Positions 24,481 through 36,179 of a stretch of 64,000 nucleotides of DNA are shown here, one piece after another. The translations under genes were made by a program, and so were the position numbers. Positions within the stretch are counted from its first letter, which is position 1. The number at the start of each line of letters is the position of its first letter. The stretch spans positions 1,240,001 to 1,304,000 of the forward strand of contig NEEC01000011.1 of the NCBI GenBank assembly GCA_002189035.1, in the 5' to 3' direction. The stretch is from Utricularia gibba. Its lineage: Eukaryota > Streptophyta > Magnoliopsida > Lamiales > Lentibulariaceae. The notes beneath the pieces were generated by a model, which did no database searches, was not told the origin of the DNA, and saw nothing but the letters and a program-made list of their open reading frames with translations.

Positions 24481-25141
24481 GTAAATATCACCAGCAACCC
24501 CTTTCCCCCTACACCGTTTTCTAGAAACATGTGACTCGCAGGCCATAGAATCAATATTATCATTTTCTGAAATCTATAGAATCAAAAATATTTTCTAAAT
24601 CTGTAAGAGACCCCACAGATATATTTGAAGTCATTTTTCAAAAGAAAAAACTGTATAAAAGAACTCTAACAATGAAAATTTAGAGATATCATGAAACTAA
24701 AATAATGGATAAAAACCAAATGCAAATCAACAAAATAGAACCCTATTTTGTAGCATAAAACTTTGAGTTGATCGAAATCCCGTGAAGCATTTCCAAAACG
24801 CTAAAAATTGCAAAGGAAAAGAGTGATTAGGGTTTCTGCAACACTATCGTTAACAAATAAATTGGGTGGGCTGAATTTAATAATTATATTAAAAAAGTAA
24901 ATGCTTGCACATGAGAAAAACTTATGATCGAGTACTCCTAAATGCCTATTAATATTTTAATATTTTTATAATATAACCTGTGGGTCTACCCATGGGTCTA
25001 TACATTAACTCGAACCGAATTGGATACTTCGGGTTCGAATTACGGGTTTTATCCGTTATGTAACGCTTATGGGTTTGAATTGAGTTTTTTGCAGTTTGAC
25101 TCGACCAGTTTGTGGTTAACCCGAACCCATGTCCATCTCTA

Positions 25142-27698
25142 CAAATGAAAGTTAAAATGATATGTTTCTATTCTACTCCTTGTTAGGAGTAATGTTCATG
25201 CGATTGGTTGCTTGTTTGAGCAAGTGAAAGAACTTCTCTTTCATGGTGTTCTTCTCTATTGGTCTTCATTTCAAGTTCTTTTTCATAGCATCTTCACATG
25301 TTTTTTTTTATGTATTGTTTTTTAGGACATGGGGTCCCATCACTTTTATCTTGACGATACTAGTTTAGGTAAAAAAGAATCTCGAATGCACAAATCATAC
25401 TGCATTATATATGTTGCTCTCTCATGAAAATAATCATGTTAAGATCATGTTCATAGGTATATGAAAAAAATCATAACAGAATTCATACATCCTTCACATC
25501 ATGAAAAACATCAGTCACATGTACAGAAATTCCTTAAACAATTTGTACTAATAAACAATCAAATTACTCATAACTTAGACTAATATTACTCACTTCCTAA
25601 ATACTAGTGAACTAACTAAATTTGGCTAAGGAAAAACAAGACAAAACAAAAAAAAAGTAAGAACATCAGTTAATTACTAGATGAGGTAGGAGTCTTTCTT
25701 CCTGTGTTTCAGTTCTTTAACTTCCATAGTCAATTCTCCAAGCCTATCACATTATGTCAATTTTGTCCTTGTAGTAGCATTTCCACTGTAGGTAGCATTT
25801 CCTTGCCTGAGGTAATTGGTTTAGAGAAATTTCCATCTTCCTTTTTGGAAATGTATTCTCACAAATTCATGTAAGGAACTTAAAAAAATGCCACTTCCTC
25901 TAGTCTAAATTAATGCAGTAGTTTAAGTAAATGTGCATTTATTGAAGTTGTCTTAGTTTACACATGACAAAACTCAAGCTTAAAAATCCGATCAGCACAT
26001 AGCTTTTGAGTGAGAAAAGTGATAACATCACCAAATCTAAGATAGTTGATGGTGCTTGGTTTGTAATCTGAGTTCTTTTTGACTCATAGTTTATGTCAAC
26101 TCATATCCCAACAGTAATGCATCACTATTCATGTTTATACAAGAAGTAGTTTTCTATTCACTCTTGTCACATAGGTGTCATTGATATGATTAAAATGAAG
26201 ACAGTCTTATTGAAAACAACATTTATATGCTTATGTGCAACTGAAATTAATATTACTTAAATAAACTGAGTATAATACAAATTTTATGTACAAAACTTTC
26301 TGGATTAAACTATGTATATTTACAAACAAACCTTATAATATCAAAAATATTGGTAATTACAATATGCTCGATTGATCAACATGCTTCCGATTGTGCATGT
26401 CATACTTCATGTGTTGAGATACTTATTCCTAATTTTTCTTTGATGTGACCCTTCAACTCTATAATCTTCTTATTCCCTAACTTAATTAGTTGATTCTTAT
26501 ATTTTTTTTTATCAAGAATAAGGTTTTAACAAGTTTGTTTTCTATATTTCAAGAGTATCCTAGTAAATATGACATGACATTCTTTACAATCCATGTATTA
26601 TCATTGCTTTTTTTGACAAGTTTTCGAACCATTGCTAAATGGTGTATTGTCGCATCCAGTGCATTATTTCCATAAGCGATCTCTCATTTTTAATAAATTT
26701 GAAACAAGGTCACGGTTTCTATCACAGTCATCAACAACATTTGGATCTTTTGCATAGGGGAAAACTTGGGGAAGGGAGCATGAGTAGTGGCTAAAAAAGG
26801 AAAAGTAAGAGAAAAAGAAATGATAGAACCATTGCCAAGTTGTCTAGTGTTTTAAACTTTTGTAGCTATATATTTTCTAAATAGATATCCTAACAATGAC
26901 TTATAGTAAGAAGGTTGAGGTTTCCAATACTATATATACCACTTTTGAAGTTCTGAAATAGGCCTAAGAGAGCCAAGAAAAAATAAGTGCACAAGAAGTT
27001 ACATAATGCAATAGAGAGCACTCTAGTATAGAGTATCTCAACACTGTTCACAAGAGTAGTTTTTGGAATAGGAAATCTATTTTTCTTATATATGCTATTC
27101 TTATGTTGAATATTTTTTTATTTCACTTTCCAGTATTTTAAAATATTGGTTTTGTGAATCTATTTTTTTTTTATAACTTTTAAGATCCATTGAGAACTCA
27201 AACATGAGAGCATTTCATGAACTTTTCATTCGTATATGTTTCATACTGGCTTTTAAACCTTTGCAAACTATTTTGAGTTCCACATTTATACACAAAGAGT
27301 TGTTATAACATGCATCCTTTTACTTATGAGAACCCCTTGTTAGCATTCAAATATCCCCAAATTTGATTGTCTATGTGGTATAGTTAGAAAATGTGTGGGG
27401 GTATGGCATCTTATCTATCTTCCACATCATACTTATTTTAATTAAAATTTAATGTTACGCATTATCTTTCCATCCACTATTACATTCGTATCCAGACATT
27501 TGATTATTTAATACTTAATATTTATATATTTTTATATTATTTAAATTCATTATTTATTATTTAAAAATACAACAATCATACAACATAAGAAGAAACTTAA
27601 TATGAGACACTTTAAATTAACCAAACTTAGCCCAAATGTGATCGATCAAGTCCGCCTTGAGTTGTCTATGCAGCGTTTTTTCTCTGAATTTTATAACT
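25142..27698. other. AT-rich intergenic region
   Basis: I find no supportable gene, RNA gene or bounded element. Part of the right end may belong to the Harbinger relic that follows, whose terminal inverted repeat I could not find. Confidence 0.5.
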
Positions 27699-28906
27699 CT
27701 ACCAAGCATGAACATTTTGTCTTAGAAGATCGGGCAGTTGTTCAACATTAACTTGATCATAATCTTCTGGATTTGGCTGCTTCGCATCACCTTCATCTTC
27801 CACTAACATATTGTATAAAATTATTGCTGCATACATAATATCGATGAGTGTTTGATGATCGCATACCCAAGCTGGTGAGTAAATGATCCTAAATCTTGCT
27901 TGAAGCACTCCAAATGCTCTCTTTACATACTTCCTTGCACTTTCTTGAGTAGTAGCAAATAATCTTGTTTTCGGATTTTATGGAAGAGTGATAGTTTTCA
28001 TGAAAAGAAGCCATTCGGGATAAATACCATCAGCTAAATAATATCCCATGTCGTATTTCTTCCCATTCACAAAGTATTTGATTGGAGGGCAACACTTCAA
28101 TGCAAATCATCGAATAAAGGTGAATCGGACTATACATTAAGATCATTATTAGAACCAAGAGTTCCAAAGAAAGAGTGTCATATCCAAGTATCCTTTGAGA
28201 CTACTGCCTCTAGGATAATTGTAGATAAACCGTGCCCATGACTATTGACATTTTCTAACCACTAGACAATTCTTCTACTTCCAATGCATACAATCTATAC
28301 TTTCGAGTATGCCTGGGTATCCTCTTTCCTCTCTCCATAAATGCAATTTTTGAATATCACTCGAATTGGGACGCCTCATATATTCTGTCTCGAATGCAAT
28401 AAGAATTGCATATACGAAAGATCTTAAGCATTTGAGGGCAGTAGACTCACCAATTCGACGATATTCATCACAGCGTCAATACCATATCCATAAGCCATCA
28501 TTCGCATAGTAACAATACACTTTTGCATTGTAATCAACGAGACACAGCCTGTTGCATCAATTCTTTCTTATAACTATGGTTCTACTTCCCGAACACTGCA
28601 CATAATACACTCAAAAAAACTACAATGCATTCTGAAACGATGGCGAAACATTTGATCATTGTATGTAGGATTAATAGAGAAATAATCTGCTACTAGACGA
28701 TTGTTGCCAATCTCATGATCACGATCAATATATGCAAGCTTTCCTTTTTGCCTTTGGGATGGATTTGGTTCATCTTCCAATAAATCAACAATAGCTTCAA
28801 CAGCATCAATGATTACATCGCTATGGCTAGGCATTAAGAATGGAATATCATTCGAATTGAAATGAACATTTTGATATGTAACATTGTTGGACTTTTGAGG
28901 ATCCAT
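27699..28906 (-). pseudogene. PIF/Harbinger transposase relic (H1)
   Basis: The N-terminal part (28574-28906) reads into DRDHEIGNNRLVADYF and then FRHRFRMHCSFFECI, typical of the start of plant PIF/Harbinger nucleases. Broken frames in the middle show the DCMHW region and YYLADGIYPEW. The C-terminal part (27699-27908) reads LQARFRIIYSPA..CDHQTLIDIMYAAIIL, the usual DDE_4 C-terminus. Stops and frameshifts separate these parts, and in the ERAFGVLQ motif the glutamate is changed to lysine. The protein is dead. It sits downstream of an ORF1-type gene on the same strand, the usual two-gene layout. Confidence 0.85.
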
Positions 28907-28984
28907 TGTGAAAGAAGTTATGAGCTATGGTCTATGTATAAAGGAAATTTGGATTGAAAACATTGTGGTGGGTGTGGTAGGTAG

Positions 28985-29150
28985 AGGACATTCGGTTGGT
29001 GCACTAGTTTGGTAGGTGTGATAGGTGTTGTAGGTAGATGACTTTCGATTGGTGTGCTACTATAGTAGGTGTGGTAAGCATGATAGGTATAAGTATTTTA
29101 GCTAATGTGCTATTTTGATAGGTTTGGTAAGCTTAGTAGGTAGAAGTCTT
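28985..29150. repeat. Degenerate minisatellite, three copies of about 55 bp
   Basis: Three diverged copies share the core GGTGTGCTA, then GGTAGGTGTGRTARG and a GTAGGTAGA-like end. They lie between the two Harbinger relic genes. Confidence 0.55.
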
Positions 29151-29432
29151 TTGGGTTATCAACCCACGCCCATATGAGGTGAGATTACAAACTAGAGAAA
29201 CCTTATTTGTATCATACCTAAAAAACGTGTAAATTAAAAATTTCAAGAAGATCATAAAATATGTAGCATGTGATTAAATGTAAAATGATTAAAAATAGTA
29301 GTTCACAATCTAAATCCTACTACAATATTATTAAAACCATAAAAGTCATAAACACCTAAAATTAGAAATATGAGAAAATCACAAAAGATCTAAGTTATCA
29401 CTAAAATCAACAAGTGGCTCATGAGAGTTGTC

Positions 29433-30395
29433 CTAAGATGTTGATCTAGGCTGATTTGCATATCTAGCATCAGTGTTTGATAAAGGCTTATCAGGAATAA
29501 AACCTGAAACAGTCATACCAGATAATGCATGACTACATGCCTCACTGTACAACTTCTTCTGAAAATCATTCATTTTCGATATATCCATATCAATCAATAG
29601 CCTCAACTCATGTGCGGAGTTGCCTAAAACCTGTGGATTGTTAACAGATATATATTGCTGAAACATGCCATTGTATCTTGCCATCTCCAATCTATATTCA
29701 TCTAACTTGTCAGTTAAAAGTTTCACTACAGCTCTTTTCTCTTCAAAAATGCCTCTCGAAGGACTACCTTGAAGTAGACATTTTTTAGCACTCTTTTGAC
29801 CAATGGGACGTTCTAGAGTTGGAGCCTCTAAATCCTCTCTTTCTTCCATCTTTGGAGCCATGGCTGACTGTACTGATGAGGAATCTGATGTTGTGTTCAC
29901 TTTTTTTTTCGTCTTTCTTGTATTGTCTATATCCTGTATGTGGTGTTAAACAATAGGTTACTATAATTAATGGTTAGACATAATATAAGAAAAAAACATT
30001 GCCATTCTCCACTTTGGTTGATCACGCAATATCTTCCAAGCCTCCAAATGCACGAAAGGTTTACGAAGTACCTCCTTGTACTGCTTCAAATCCATGTCAA
30101 TTAAATAATTGTTATTATGACCGCTAGGATGTTTGTGTTCAATACTATCATATATGCCGGAAAACTGCTACACATCTGCATTTAACTTTCTCCATTTCTT
30201 TCTTAATGTTTTAGAATCACGAAACTTTGCATTGCTGGTGTTGGTCTTTATTGAATCACAATAGAAGGAAGCTATAGCTTTCCAAAAAGATGCTACTTTC
30301 TTAGAGTTGCCACAAATTGAATTAACAAAAGTATTTAACCAAGCTGAAACTAGAATAATAATTTCTTCATCAGTACATCTTACCATTGAACTCAT
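29433..30395 (-). pseudogene. PIF/Harbinger ORF1 relic: trihelix/Myb-like, NAM-associated-type protein (H1)
   Basis: This is the helper DNA-binding protein of PIF/Harbinger elements, often annotated as NAM-associated or glutathione S-transferase T3-like. Exon 1 begins at 30395 with a Myb/trihelix region (TDEEIIILVSAWLNTFVNS, SFWKAIASFY). It passes one in-frame TAG near 30168 and continues open as HLEAWKILRDQPKWR. A probable intron of about 70 bp (about 29935-30005) follows. Exon 2 has the polar linker, RPIGQKSAKK and a helical C-terminus (VVKLLTDKLDEYRLEMARY). A single stop apart, it is far better preserved than the adjacent transposase. Confidence 0.8.
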
Positions 30396-33300
30396 TGTGC
30401 TACATGATATATATATATATATATATAAACAATGATATTTTATCCAAATGCCATCCTATTAAAATTGCTCATTAAACTGCAAATATTCCAAACTAACACA
30501 TAAATAAATCAACTTAGTTCCATGTAAACAAATTCAGATCAATAAATCAACATTAGAAAAATTGGAGGAGCTTTGGTTTGAAAATAATGATAATGGAAAA
30601 AAATTAAAGAAAATACATGGTATGATTCCAAAAAATAATTCTACATCATGTTTAGTTGTTCAAATAATTCTATTAATATGAAAAAAATATAAATGACTTC
30701 CAAATAGCGGTAAAATCACTTCATAAACACAGGTTATACAAATATAAATAATTCTATTAGATTTAAGGTTTTAATAAAACAAATTCATAACTTATGATCC
30801 CAAAATAAACATTAATCAAGAAATTAACTATACCTACCTCTTCAAATTACTTATGGGAAAGGTTTTGTGAAATTCAAAAACCTGCTTGCTATCTTCAAAG
30901 GAATTTGATGAAGCTGCCGAAAGAAGATGGAGGAAGGAAATTAGGTTTAGACACAGAAGGGTTTTTGTCCGTGGAAATAAAAGGGGCGAGGACTTATTTT
31001 TTCCGGACTTTTATTATCATCACATTGTTGAGTGGACCAATAAAAATGATGGACAAAGCTGAGCTAAGCGTGATAAAAGAAAAATATTGCATCGTCGTTA
31101 AAATGCAAATTTTTCCTATCAAATAAATTTGTAACCTAGTACACATTCAAATATAGCACAATTATGAGCATAGTGTTTAGGGTCGAAAATAAAGAGTAGG
31201 TACTTGTCATTTGATTATCAATGCATACGATCAATGTCATATTGATAGATTTGATCTTAACTAGAACTAAGGTAGAATTACGATGGAATACAGTAAAGAA
31301 AATTAATAAACGTTTGAACTCAGTTGTTCCTAAGATAAAGTGGGTGATGCCTTAAAACTCTTAGGCGATGTATGCTTATCACAAAAATATGATCACACAA
31401 ACCATAAATCAAACATCTAACAAATAAAGTTTAGATCTACTCGAACTTTTATTTTCCCCCTAATCTTTGATCTACCTTTAATTAGGATTTTTAAGATGAG
31501 TTTCACAACTTCCTCTCCTAGATCTATCCTGATTTGTTAAGGAAATGACATGACTTATGGTTGATAAGGCCTAAAAATTGATTAGCACATTTCTCCCCTT
31601 TTCACCACAAGGCACCTCTAAGTGCTTAACCACTCATGATAAGGGAAACGAAAGCATTTTCAAAACACATCCTAAGCAACATTTTAGTCTCAATGTTAAA
31701 CAACAACAAATGGTGCATAATAGAAATAGAACAAGTAAATTGTTCACACAGTAAAACTAAAACTGCTCTAAGCTAGAAATAGTGCTCTTTAAGAGCAGAA
31801 GAGATCTTCAAAGGAAGGGTTGTCTTTCTTCATTGTCTTCCTCCCCCCTTTTTTGGTGTTCGTGCGATAGAGAAATATTTATCCAGAAGTCTCTACTCTG
31901 TTGTTCAAGGCCTCCCTTCTCTCTCTTCCATCATTTTCAAAAATCCTCTTTTTCCTTCCTTGGAATTTGTTTGTACTTTATCCAGCTTTTTGCCCATACT
32001 TTCTATGACTGCAATGTTCTTCTTCGGCTCCTCGGGATTTGGGGTGGTTGACAATCACTGCATTGCTCAAAATAACAATTAGAAACAAGGTTGAGACTAA
32101 ATCATAGATATAGTCCCAAGTAGGAATAAAACATGCAATTATAGTGTTAGTCGGAAAAATATAGAATTTAATGTTAGAACTTGAGTTTTGTGGCAAAATA
32201 TCAGACATTTTCCTATTTCTAAAACACTCAAAAATATGTGTCGCCACATCGGTTTGGGGCACTTTATATGTCATGAAAAGGCCAACCAATAGGATCATTG
32301 CTAGCAAGACTCATATTACCATTTTAAGACTGAAGTTTATGAAATTGTAGCCAATAGGTGGCACTCTTAGTTTAGTTTCATGAACAAAAGCATCATGACT
32401 TATTTATTGCAATATGATGGTCAAGTCAACGACTAAGAATTGTAAGAAATGAAGGAAGGTAATCTAAGGGACTCCTACTGTGCTTATTTTTTTTTTCTTT
32501 AAAATGTATTTTATCATATTGTTATACTTACTAGTAACTTGCTTTTAGTCCAAGACAGTGACCAATCTATTTTTATCCTCTCAAAGAGAGGGGAAGGAGG
32601 ATTAGAGATCCTATGATCAACATAAAGAGAATACCTAGGTGTGTAAATATACTTTGTTGCTGTAATCTAGTTGCTCAGCTGGTGCCAAGGTTGACACTTG
32701 TGTATCAGTTGTTTTGTATTTTATGTTGTGTGTTATGGTATGATTAATAATGAGAAACTTGCGTATAAGTTAATGAAAACCTTAAATTCTAGTGGTAATA
32801 TATTACAATTTTATGGTCTTGTTTCATATCTTCTAGGCCCTAGATAATGAATATAATATGTTTTATAAAACCCAATTTCTCATTATAAAATTCAATTGAT
32901 ATAGAATCTATATATTCCAGAAATCTAGGAAACACATTTCATTTCCCTATCGCCTATGTCATCTTTATCACAAATTTCACAAGTATATATTAGAAAATTT
33001 TCTAAGATGCATAAATCATTATCATCTACATAATCCAACTGCAAAAATCAATATTCAAATTTATATAATTTACGAATTATATTTGTGGAGTATCATACTA
33101 TTGAGTGTCGTTTGGCTTCACAAATTTTATAGAAAAATAATATGTAAGTATGAATGCGAGTATCAATCATATGAAGTTAATATTCAAAAAAAAGGTGTAG
33201 TTGAAAATTGAATATGAACTATAATGATTTTTATAAATAGGGTTATACGATATAAATGACATAAATGAACTTTTAATGGTGGAAGTTGAGTTAAAGAACT

Positions 33301-34981
33301 GATTTTGAATCTACAATCCATTTCTATGACCTCTATTGTAAAATGCATCTCTTAGTTCTTTAGGGTATAAAGTCACAAGAGTAATGAATTATATACACTA
33401 CCTTATATACATATAAGAAGAAGACTTTGCAAAAAGACTGCAACATGTATATATATGCAAATATGCAAAACTTGAAAGTATCTAAGAGAAAAGTGACGAT
33501 TTATCACGAAACATCTCCAGCCTAAAAACAAAAAGTTTAGCCGCAAAAAATCATTACAATAAATGGAAATAAGAGTTAAGTAGTCTCCTTTCTCCCAAGA
33601 GATCAATAGAAATAAAATGGGCAGTATTTGAGACAAAGTTGGAAATTCAAAAGCTTCTCCCATGTTCATGTTCGTTTTCCTTTTAAATACTTCAAATTCC
33701 TCTATCATAGTAGAAAATTGCAATAATTGCTTACACGTCTATCACAATTTAGGCCTACATGTCATGATACATTATCAAAGTTCTATCTTCTTGTGAGAAG
33801 TATGAAAAACCTTTATTGTAACTTTATGGCCTCGTGCACTTTTTGATTGATCATACTATACTTCCAAACATTGACCAATGTACATATGTTCAACCATTTT
33901 CTAATGCAAATTAATCTAAACTTCTATGAAGAAAACATATAAAATCCTTATTGAATGACTTTAACCATGTTTTACATAAAACATACAAAGAAAATACTTA
34001 AAAAATTATACTTCACACTTGCCAAAATAATTTTTATTTTCAATTATAGGAAAATGAGGAATAATGTTGTGTGATTTGTATAGGATGGTCGAGTGTGCTG
34101 AGTGTCAAGTGTGTTGGAAATATGGTATGGATAAGAGGTGTGGAATTCCACATTATTAGTTAAAAATCATTTCAGTTAGTTTATATGGGATAACACACCT
34201 TTAGTTTTGATGGGTATTAAAATGAGTTGGGCCTCATGTATGCATAAAGTTTAATTTGTTAAATCGGATTGGGTTTTTGAAGGGTACAGGAAATCTAAAA
34301 TGCGACGCACATAGGGAGAGAGATGTAAATCCGATCTCGAAAGCCTCTAGCAATTGCATGTATATATGTGCATGAGGTTTTGATCGTTTTCTCATTTTAG
34401 TGTTCGATTTACAACGGAGTGTAGTTCTAAGATATGGCAAAAGGCATTTCAATCACTATAGTTGTAAGGTGTGCCACAATGTGTGCCGACACAATGCTTA
34501 ACATGGTGCGCTATAGAATTTGGCACACGGTGTGCTATAGGATGTGGCGCAAGCAGTGTATTGCATGGTGTTTATGATTAATCATTGTTAATGTTCACCT
34601 TCTATATTGAGTGTAACAAGTTTTTGTATAATAAAAAGATATCATTAGGTGTTACTGGATGCAATCAAATAAATGTTTCTATTATACTGGATTCAGCTAG
34701 ACAACAAGATTGTTAGATCAGAAAAATGTGTGAATAAATGTAAAAAAAAAAAATAACTAAATTTTTAAATAGTTAGGGACAGATAATGCAATTATTTTAA
34801 ATGATAACGGGCCTGGGCCTATGTTGGGCGTCTTATCAGACCCAAATTCATAGCCTCACTAATTCTCTGCTCCGGCGCGGGTAAAATGCGGAGCGCCGGC
34901 GCCCGTTTTGTTTGAGCAAGTGTGAACGATTGAAAACCCTAACGTTGGAGAAAATCGTTCAGTTCAGTTCACATCCACGCA
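30396..34981. other. Intergenic region between the Harbinger relic and SmF
   Basis: The start (30396-31130) contains a (TA)n tract at about 30408-30428 and probably the outer end of the Harbinger element, whose exact terminus I could not find. The rest is AT-rich without a supportable gene. The last 120 bases before 34982 are GC-richer (GGCGCGGG, GGCGCCCG) and should be the promoter and leader of the SmF gene. Confidence 0.5.
34505..34552. repeat. Imperfect 24-bp tandem duplication
   Basis: Two adjacent units start GGTGCGCTATAG and GGTGTGCTATAG and end TTGGCACAC and GTGGCGCAA. Confidence 0.65.
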
Positions 34982-36179
34982 ATGGCTGTAAGTTCTGTTG
35001 TATCGTTATGGTTTTGGTTTCCTTTAGTGCTTTCTGGGTATTTCGGGTTTGCGTAATGTAGATGCTACTTGAAATCCGGTAAAAGGAGAATGAATCTTAT
35101 GTTCGCTTATTTTGTGAGTTCGTAAAGCGTTTACGTTTTCCGGTGCTGAAAATTGATAGTTATGGCTATCGTAGATGATGCAGTTCTTGCATTCGAACTA
35201 TGTTACTGAGTCAGCACATTAAGAAACGAGAATCAGACGACTATTCTTGATGTAGATTTGGTTCGGTGGGGTTCATAGTGTTGTGTGGGGTTTTCTTTTA
35301 CATTTTATTTATTTAATGTGTTTCTGAGCGAGATGTTGTAGCATCAGCGAACTAGATGATTGATTTTTTACGCCTATAACATTGTTGCAGACTGTGCCTG
35401 TTAATCCGAAGCCCTTCTTGAACAACTTAACAGGGAAACCCGTGATGGTAAAACTGAAATGGGGAATGGAATATAAGGGTATTCCTTGTTTCTTCTCGTA
35501 ACCCTCTGTTTACTATCAACAGCGTCTAGTAAATTCTTTAACTCGTTTCCTCGGAGCTTCATTTTCAGGGTTTCTTGTCTCTGTGGACTCTTACATGAAC
35601 CTGCAGGTAGGGTCACAGGCAGCTTCTGCACATACTCTTATTTTCACTTGATTTCATTTGTTGTATTGTATCGCAAATACTAGATTACTTAAGTTGGATG
35701 ATAGGAGCTTGTATGTAACTGTGCGAAAAATTGAAATAAGTTCACATATGACTCCTTCATACAGCTTGCTAATGCTGAAGAATACATCGATGGGCAGTGC
35801 ACTGGAAGTCTGGGTGAAATTTTAGTCAGGTAAAAGGAAAGTGAAAAGTTCAACTACAAGGCAAAAGTCCAATGTTTTAATTCCCAGCGAGTCAAAAACT
35901 TTCTTTCAGCTCCTTTATGCTTGCATTTAGCGTGCTTGAGGCTAGTATATGAGTTTAAGCATTCTTTATGCTGTTGCTTTATGCTCGTATTAGGTGTACC
36001 TTGAGCTAACATGTAACTTGAAACTTCCTTTCCTCTGCTTTATGCTTGTAAAAGGTTCATTCCAAGGTGCAGTTTGTTTAATATCCTTTAATTATTTTCG
36101 CGGCAGGTGCAACAATGTTCTGTATCTCCGGGGAGTCCCAGAGGATGAAGACATGGAGGAGGCACCGGATCGTGACTAA
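34982..36179 (+). CDS. SNRPF: Small nuclear ribonucleoprotein F (SmF)
   Basis: Core spliceosomal Sm protein. SmF is one of seven subunits forming the ring on U1, U2, U4 and U5 snRNA in the nucleus. Five exons: 34982..34987, 35391..35478, 35569..35606, 35765..35829 and 36107..36179. All introns are GT..AG and the join is 270 nt, 89 residues plus stop, the normal size. The protein opens [19 protein letters not shown]. The Sm1 motif includes [20 protein letters not shown], with the D-x-x-M-N RNA-contact signature in DSYMNLQL. The Sm2 motif is [16 protein letters not shown], with RCNN matching the usual (R/K)-G/C-N-N. The tail is acidic ([12 protein letters not shown]), as in plant SmF. The first coding exon holds only ATGGCT, so the gene is easily missed by automatic prediction. 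The start is fixed by the [10 protein letters not shown] join. Confidence 0.96.

Larger units (their letters stand above)
21446..25141 (-). mobile_element. hAT DNA transposon with perfect 8-bp target duplication, carrying a solo LTR
   Basis: The left end begins TAGAGATAGACCTAGGTT, and the reverse complement of the right end begins TAGAGATGGACATGGGTT, an imperfect terminal inverted repeat of the hAT kind. The same 8 bases, CAAATGAA, flank both sides (21438-21445 and 25142-25149), the hallmark target duplication of hAT elements. Inside, on the minus strand, are a BED-type zinc finger relic (about 24320-24480), central transposase fragments (22660-22922) and the C-terminal hAT dimerisation domain (22207-22500). 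A 1.4-kb solo LTR (22923-24318) was inserted later between finger and core. Without it the element is about 2.3 kb, so it already lacked much of the transposase. Confidence 0.9.

Noticed and set aside
27340-31130. Exact boundaries of Harbinger element H1
   Set aside because: No convincing paired GG-starting inverted repeats with TTA/TAA duplications could be found, so only the two gene relics are annotated.
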